Source: Azohydromonas sediminis
GTDB lineage: Bacteria; Pseudomonadota; Gammaproteobacteria; Burkholderiales; Burkholderiaceae_C
Length of the DNA: 64,000 nucleotides
Direction of reading: 5' to 3'
Assembly: GCF_003574675.1 (NCBI RefSeq)
Contig: NZ_QOAZ01000009.1
Location: forward strand, 1-64,000
Positions within the stretch are counted from its first letter, which is position 1. Each line of letters begins with the position of its first letter. Shown piece after piece: positions 59,706-64,000 of the stretch. Both the position numbers and the translations under genes were made by a program. The notes below the pieces were generated by a model. That model ran no database searches, was not told the DNA's origin, and saw nothing but the letters and a program-made list of their open reading frames with translations.

Positions 59706-61251
59706 CGCGACGCCGCTGCGCCACCTCGTGCTCGTGCTCGGCGACCAGCTCGACCGGGGCTCGTCGGCGTTCGACGGCTTCGACGCCGCGCGCGACGCGG
59801 TGTGGATGGCCGAGGTCGACGCCGAGTCGACGCACGTGCCGTCGTCGAAGCCGCGCACGGCGATGTTCCTGAGCGCGATGCGCCACTTCGCGCACGCATT
59901 GCGCGACGAGGGCCTCGCGCTGCACTACCGGCATCTCGACGACCCGGCGAACCGCCACACGCTGGCCGGCGAGCTCGAGGCGGCGGTGCAGGCGCTGAAG
60001 CCGCAGCGGCTCCTGACGACCGAGCCCGGCGAGTGGCGCGTGCGCAAGGCGCTGGCCGCGGCCGCGCAGCGGCTCGGCGTGCCGCTCGAGATCCGCGCCG
60101 ACCGCCACTTCCTCGCCAGCGTCGACGAGTTCGCCGCGCACGCGAAGGGACGCAAGGGCCTGCGCATGGAGTTCTTCTACCGCGAGATGCGGCGGCGCCA
60201 CCGCGTGTTGATGGAGGGTGACGAACCCTGCGGTGGCCAGTGGAACTACGACGCCGACAACCGCGAGGCCTTCGACGCGCGCGGCCCCGGCTTCGTGCCG
60301 CCACGTCCAACGTTCGCGCCCGACGCGATCACGCGCGACGTGATCGACCTCGTGAACCGTCGCTTCGCCGACCACCCGGGTTCGCTCGATTCGTTCGCGT
60401 GGCCGGTGACGCGCACGCAGGCGCTGCGCGCGCTCGACGCGTTCGTCGACGAGCGCCTCGAGTCGTTCGGCCGCTTCCAGGACGCGATGTGGCCCGGCGA
60501 GCCGTGGCTGTACCACTCACACCTTTCGGCGGCGCTGAACCTGAAGCTGCTGCACCCGAAGGAAGTCATCGACCGTGCCGAGGCCGCCTACCGCGCCGGC
60601 CGCGTGCCGCTCGCCAGCGCCGAGGGCTTCATCCGCCAGATCCTCGGCTGGCGCGAGTACGTGCGCGGCATCTACTGGACGCGCATGCCCGGCTACCTCG
60701 CGCTCAACGCGCTCGACGCACACCAGCCGCTGCCGGCGTTCTACTGGCGTGGCGACGTGCCGATGGCGTGCCTGGCCGACGCGATCGGCTCCACGCTCGC
60801 GCACGGCTACGCGCACCACATCCAGCGGCTGATGGTCACCGGGCTGTACGCGCTGCTGCTCGGCGTCGCGCCGCAGCAGGTGCACGCGTGGTACCTCGCC
60901 GTCTACGTCGACGCCGTCGAGTGGGTCGAGCTGCCGAACACGCTGGGCATGAGCCAGTACGGCGACGGCGGCCTGATGGCGAGCAAGCCTTACGCGGCCA
61001 GCGGCAAGTACCTCGACCGCATGAGCCCGTACTGCAAGGGCTGCCGCTTCGACCCGGCGAAGGCCGGCGGCGACGACGCGTGTCCGTTCACGACGCTGTA
61101 CTGGGACTTCCTCGCGCGCCATGAGCACCGATTCGCCCAGCACCCGCGCATGGCGCTGCAGGTGAAGAACCTCGCGCGCCCGAGCGCCACCGAGCGCGCC
61201 GCGATCGCGGCGCGCGCCGATCACCTGCGGGCCCGCGACGGCCTGCCCTGA
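59698..61251 (+). CDS. Iron-sulphur cryptochrome/photolyase (FeS-BCP, PhrB-like)
   Basis: A 517-residue member of the iron-sulphur bacterial cryptochrome/photolyase class, whose best-known member, Agrobacterium PhrB, repairs (6-4) photoproducts. The N-terminus LRHLVLVLGDQLDRGSSAFDGFD fits. Four cysteines, Cys358, Cys446, Cys449 and Cys462, have the same spacing (88, 3, 13) as the [4Fe-4S] ligands of PhrB. FAD-domain motifs are IRQILGWREYVRGIYW, GYAHHIQRLMVTGLYALLLG and NTLGMSQYGDGGLMASKPY. The start is GTG. It lies between DUF2256 (8-bp overlap) and the third photolyase (3-bp gap). Confidence 0.93.
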   Translation: MADATPLRHLVLVLGDQLDRGSSAFDGFDAARDAVWMAEVDAESTHVPSSKPRTAMFLSAMRHFAHALRDEGLALHYRHLDDPANRHTLAGELEAAVQALKPQRLLTTEPGEWRVRKALAAAAQRLGVPLEIRADRHFLASVDEFAAHAKGRKGLRMEFFYREMRRRHRVLMEGDEPCGGQWNYDADNREAFDARGPGFVPPRPTFAPDAITRDVIDLVNRRFADHPGSLDSFAWPVTRTQALRALDAFVDERLESFGRFQDAMWPGEPWLYHSHLSAALNLKLLHPKEVIDRAEAAYRAGRVPLASAEGFIRQILGWREYVRGIYWTRMPGYLALNALDAHQPLPAFYWRGDVPMACLADAIGSTLAHGYAHHIQRLMVTGLYALLLGVAPQQVHAWYLAVYVDAVEWVELPNTLGMSQYGDGGLMASKPYAASGKYLDRMSPYCKGCRFDPAKAGGDDACPFTTLYWDFLARHEHRFAQHPRMALQVKNLARPSATERAAIAARADHLRARDGLP

Positions 61252-61254
61252 CCG

Positions 61255-62445
61255 ATGGTCCCCGACGACTTCCCGCCCACCGCCGACGCCGCGCGCGCGC
61301 GGCTCGCCGCGATCCGCCCCGACGCCTACGCGCGCACTCGCAACCGCCTCGACGGCGCCGTCACGCGGCTGTCGCCGTACCTGACGCACGGCTTCCTGAC
61401 GCTGCGCGATGTCGCCGCCGCGCTCGCCGAGCGCCACGCGCTGCCCGTGCAGCACAAGCTGGTCTACGAGCTCGGCTGGCGCGCGTACTTCCGCCACGCG
61501 TGGCGCCACCTCGGCGACGGCATCTTCGCGTCGCTGCACCCCGGCCCGCTGCCCGACGCGGCCTATGCACGCGAGCTGCCGGCCGACGTGCGCGAGGCGC
61601 GCACCGGCGTGCCGGTCGTCGACGAGGCGGTGCGCGCGCTGTACGCGACCGGCTGGCTGCACAACCACGCGCGGCTGTGGCTCGCGTCGTACCTCGTGCA
61701 CCTGCGCAAGGTGCACTGGAAGGCCGGCGCCGACTGGCTCTACGCGCACCTGCTCGACGGCGACCTCGCGAGCAACCACCTGAGCTGGCAGTGGGTCGCC
61801 GGCACCGGCAGCCACAAGCCGTACCTTTTCAACGCCGACAACGTCGCGAAGTACGCGCCGCCGGCCTGGCACTCGCCCGGCAGCGTGCTCGACGCCGGCT
61901 ACGACGCACTCGAGCGGCTCGCGCATGCACCGCAGCCGGTGCCCGCCGCGCCGCGCGCCGACGGCGTGGCCGAGCCGCGCCTTTGGCATGCGCCGCCCGA
62001 CGACCTCGACCTGTGCACCGCGCCGAACCGCGCGAGCGTCGCCGGCCGCGACGTCTGGCTCGTGCACCCGTGGGCGCTGCGCGCGCCGCCGCCCGACCTG
62101 CCGGCCAGCACGGTGCGCGTCGGGGTGTGCGAGCGGGGCTTCCACCTCCGCTGGGGCTGGAGCGAGCGCCGCTGGCGCTTCGTCGCCACCCGCTTGGCGG
62201 CGCTCGCCGACCACCTGTGGTGGGCCGACGCCGAGGACTTGCGCGCGACGCTGGCCGCCGCGCGCTCGGTGCGCAGCGTCGCCGACCCGCACCTCGGCGC
62301 GCTGCTCGACGGCGTCGCCGCACTCGACGCCGAGCCGGCGCTGTTTGCCGAGCCGCCGCGCCGATGCGCATCGTTCTCGCAGTACTGGGCGCGCGTCAGC
62401 CGCGGCGAGAGCCGCCTCGACGAGCTGCTGAGCGAGGCGGGCTGA
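61255..62445 (+). CDS. Photolyase-like protein with FAD domain first and alpha/beta domain last
   Basis: 396 residues. Residues ~15-205 are the FAD-binding half of a photolyase: RNRLDGAVTRLSPYLTHGFL, LVYELGWRAYFRHAWRHLG, TGVPVVDEAVRALYATGWLH, RLWLASYLVHLRKVHW and LASNHLSWQWVAGTGSHKPY. The usual N-terminal antenna domain is missing. Residues ~265-350 instead form a Rossmann-like pattern, beta strands in DVWLVHPWALR and VRVGVCERGFH, then SERRWRFVATRLAALADHLW. This resembles a photolyase N-terminal domain placed at the C-terminus. It may be a non-repair cryptochrome or partner of the other two. Confidence 0.82.
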   Translation: MVPDDFPPTADAARARLAAIRPDAYARTRNRLDGAVTRLSPYLTHGFLTLRDVAAALAERHALPVQHKLVYELGWRAYFRHAWRHLGDGIFASLHPGPLPDAAYARELPADVREARTGVPVVDEAVRALYATGWLHNHARLWLASYLVHLRKVHWKAGADWLYAHLLDGDLASNHLSWQWVAGTGSHKPYLFNADNVAKYAPPAWHSPGSVLDAGYDALERLAHAPQPVPAAPRADGVAEPRLWHAPPDDLDLCTAPNRASVAGRDVWLVHPWALRAPPPDLPASTVRVGVCERGFHLRWGWSERRWRFVATRLAALADHLWWADAEDLRATLAAARSVRSVADPHLGALLDGVAALDAEPALFAEPPRRCASFSQYWARVSRGESRLDELLSEAG

Positions 62446-62554
62446 GCCGTGCGCTTCGTGCGCGCCGGGCTGCGCGGACGATAAACCCCGTCGGTTCGCA
62501 TACCCATTGGTTCAAGCAAAAACCATGGAGTCATCCGCGTGCCAAGATTGGCGC

Positions 62555-62767
62555 ATGCACGCGCTGCGCAACCCGAGCCCACCCGCACCGACTCCCGGCG
62601 CCGGGGCGCCCGCGCTGAGCGTGCTCTACGACGGCGCGTGCCCGCTGTGCCGGCGCGTGATCGGCCTCTGCCGCGGCCTGCGCGCGACGCGCCCGCTGTG
62701 CTTGGCCGACGTCGGCGCCGCCGCGCGGCTGCGCCGGTCTTCGGCCGCATCGGACGCCGCGCGATGA
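62555..62767 (+). CDS. Truncated DCC-family (DUF393) thiol-disulphide protein
   Basis: A short frame of about 70 residues from ATG 62555 (62525 is also possible). It contains the DCC signature LSVLYDGACPLCRRVIGLC with its CxxC pair, then ATRPLCLADVG. It ends after roughly 50 residues of the domain, whereas family members usually have about 110-130. The end overlaps the SDR gene start by 4 bp (ATGA). Either this is a remnant fused into the operon or a minimal version. No continuation was found in other frames because the SDR gene begins at once. Confidence 0.55.
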   Translation: MHALRNPSPPAPTPGAGAPALSVLYDGACPLCRRVIGLCRGLRATRPLCLADVGAAARLRRSSAASDAAR

Positions 62768-63501
62768 CCCCGGTCGCCCTCGTCACCGGCGCGCGCGGCG
62801 GCATCGGACGCGCGCTGCTGCCGCGGCTGCGCGCGCAGGGCTTCGGCGTCGCGGCCGTCGGCCGCGCGGCCGAGCCGCTGCACGCGCTCGGCGCCGACGC
62901 CTGCATCGCCGCCGACACGACGACGCCCGAAGGCGCCGCCGCCGCGATCGAGCAGTGCCGCGCGCAGCTCGGCGCGGTGCCGACGCACCTCGCGCACTGT
63001 GTCGGCAGCACGCTGATCGCGCCGCTGCACCGCACGAAGGCCGAGCAGTACGGCGAGGTGCTGCGCGTCAACCTCGACAGCGCGTTCTTCGTGCTGCAGG
63101 CGTGGGCCGACGCGCTGCGCGAGGCCGCGAGGCCGGGTGCGGCGGTGCTCGTGTCGTCGGTCGTCGCGCGCATCGGCGTGGCCAATCACGAGGCCATCGC
63201 GGCCGCCAAGGGCGGCGTCGAGGCGCTCGCGCGCAGCGCGGCGGCCACGTATGCGACGCTGGGGCTGCGCGTCAACGTCGTCGCGCCGGGCATGACCGAC
63301 ACGCCGATGACGGCGGGCCTGCTCAAGGTCGCCGCGATGCGCGAAGCCGCCGGCCGCCAGTACCCGCTGGGCGGCGTGCAGACCGCCGATCAGGTGGCCG
63401 ACGTGATCGCGTGGCTGCTGTCCGACGCGGCCGCGCGCGTGACCGGGCAGGTGATCGCCGTCGACGGCGGGTTCACGCAGGTGCGGCCGCTCGTCAAGTA
63501 G
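62764..63501 (+). CDS. Short-chain dehydrogenase/reductase
   Basis: A 245-residue SDR. It has the Rossmann TGARGGIGRALLPRL motif (TGxxxGIG), the NAG-equivalent region HCVGSTLIAP, an active-site Ser in VSSVVARIG, and a C-terminal VAPGMTDTPMTAGLL. The usual YxxxK catalytic pair is not typical: the segment reads NHEAIAAAKGGVEAL, so Lys is kept but Tyr appears replaced. The end GQVIAVDGGFTQVRPL is standard. It is the last gene of the photolyase run. The substrate is unknown, and activity may differ from a normal SDR. Confidence 0.82.
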   Translation: MTPVALVTGARGGIGRALLPRLRAQGFGVAAVGRAAEPLHALGADACIAADTTTPEGAAAAIEQCRAQLGAVPTHLAHCVGSTLIAPLHRTKAEQYGEVLRVNLDSAFFVLQAWADALREAARPGAAVLVSSVVARIGVANHEAIAAAKGGVEALARSAAATYATLGLRVNVVAPGMTDTPMTAGLLKVAAMREAAGRQYPLGGVQTADQVADVIAWLLSDAAARVTGQVIAVDGGFTQVRPLVK

Positions 63502-63518
63502 CGCCAGAGTAGCGCCAG
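63497..63518 (+). repeat. Tandem 11-bp duplication at the SDR stop
   Basis: AGTAGCGCCAG occurs twice in direct succession (63497-63507 and 63508-63518). The first copy contains the SDR stop TAG; the second would supply a back-up TAG in another frame. Confidence 0.8.
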
Positions 63519-63535
63519 CGGCCGCCGCGGCGTGC

Positions 63536-64000
63536 TCAGCGCGCCGCGCGCGGCGGCCGGGGCGCGCGCGGGCCGGGACGCTCGTCGCGCGGTCGGGCGG
63601 TGCCGGCCTCGTGCGGCCCGCGGGGCCCGCGCGGGCTGTCGCGACGCCCGGTGTGCGGGCCGCCGTGCGCGGGGTCGCCCGGGCCGCCCGGGCCTCGGGC
63701 GTGGGGCGGCGGCGCCCGCTCGGCGGCCTCGCGCCGCGCGAGCTTGAGCTGCGCCTGCAGCGCGTCGGGCGCGAGGCCCTTTAGCGCAGCGAAGTTGGCC
63801 GCCGTCAGCGTTGTGCGCTCGAAGTCGCGCAGCAGCTGTGCACGCGCGCGCCTCGCCTGCGCCTGCTGCGCACGCGCCTCGTGCTCGGCACGTTCGGCCG
63901 CACGGGCGGCCTCGCGTTCGGCGGCGCGCTGCGCCGCGTGGCGCTCGCGCCGGCGCGCGAGCTCGTCGAGCGCGGCCTGCCGGTGCTCGGGCGCGATCTC
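63536..64000 (-). CDS. Arg/Ala/Glu-rich coiled-coil protein, C-terminal part (cut by window edge)
   Basis: A minus-strand frame with stop at 63536-63538 stays open to the right edge, 154 residues visible. It reads APEHRQAALDELARRRERHA, long Ala/Arg/Glu helices (REAARAAERAEHEARAQQAQ), then LLRDFERTTLTAANFAALKG and LAPDALQAQLKLARREAAER. The tail is Gly/Pro/Arg-rich, with GPGGPGDPAHGGPHTGRRD and similar stretches. Codon third positions are strongly G/C as in real genes here. No family is recognised. The tail suggests a disordered basic region. It converges on the SDR gene. Confidence 0.5.
   Translation of the reverse strand, partial: EIAPEHRQAALDELARRRERHAAQRAAEREAARAAERAEHEARAQQAQARRARAQLLRDFERTTLTAANFAALKGLAPDALQAQLKLARREAAERAPPPHARGPGGPGDPAHGGPHTGRRDSPRGPRGPHEAGTARPRDERPGPRAPRPPRAAR

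Overview
This window looks like an ordinary chromosomal segment of a very GC-rich betaproteobacterium. The order Burkholderiales, in the Rubrivivax/Leptothrix/Ideonella neighbourhood, is an inference. It rests on a GTP-type PEP carboxykinase, a Bug-type periplasmic solute receptor, the yggS-pilT-pilU arrangement, a DiaA-like/BON pair beside a di-haem cytochrome c, and overall codon and GC character. Genes are densely packed on both strands, often with 1-8 bp stop/start overlaps. I saw no tRNA, rRNA, CRISPR array or prophage. The only mobile-element trace is a truncated IS1182/DUF772-type transposase at the left edge, abutting pckG.

Layout. 1-5.3 kb: IS fragment, pckG, MOSC protein, AbrB-type membrane protein coupled to an ene-reductase. 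5.3-9.4 kb: rlmJ, a CoA-transferase and a PhoX-type phosphatase. 9.4-14.1 kb: fused pabB-pabC, tgt and queA, the last two separated by a 516-bp non-coding region rich in inverted repeats. 14.1-22.3 kb: recG, panC-panB, oxyR, a PAS hybrid histidine kinase and dps. 22.3-29.9 kb: a secreted choice-of-anchor-like protein, prfC, a TerB-like protein, ubiA, proC and gdhA. 29.9-35.2 kb: Bug receptor, yggS, pilT-pilU, BON lipoprotein and DiaA-like SIS protein. 35.3-44.3 kb: NUDIX-MBL fusion, monooxygenase-fold protein, CaiB-type racemase, di-haem cytochrome c, hydrolase, NTF2-like protein, purU, zinc finger, ilvE. 43.8-48.5 kb: a coupled chain radA-ABM-phosphoesterase-membrane protein, then arfB and alr. 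48.6-57.7 kb: lplT, EamA exporter, two-domain response regulator, glutathione peroxidase, aromatic aminotransferase, SYLF protein, amidase, TPR protein, DUF1992 protein.

The most distinctive block is 57.9-63.5 kb. It is a tightly overlapping run of a photolyase/cryptochrome, a DUF2256 zinc-ribbon protein, an iron-sulphur photolyase (FeS-BCP type) and a third photolyase-like protein. The third protein has its FAD domain first and a second, possibly antenna-like alpha/beta domain last. A truncated DCC-family protein and a short-chain dehydrogenase follow. I read this as a light-dependent DNA-repair or photoreception module.

Gene expression. At least eleven genes carry a -10-like hexamer only 5-8 nt before the start codon and no obvious Shine-Dalgarno, suggesting widespread leaderless mRNAs. 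Others have clear GGAG-type sites. At several convergent gene ends a GC-rich hairpin includes one or both stop codons, so terminators are compressed into the gene ends.
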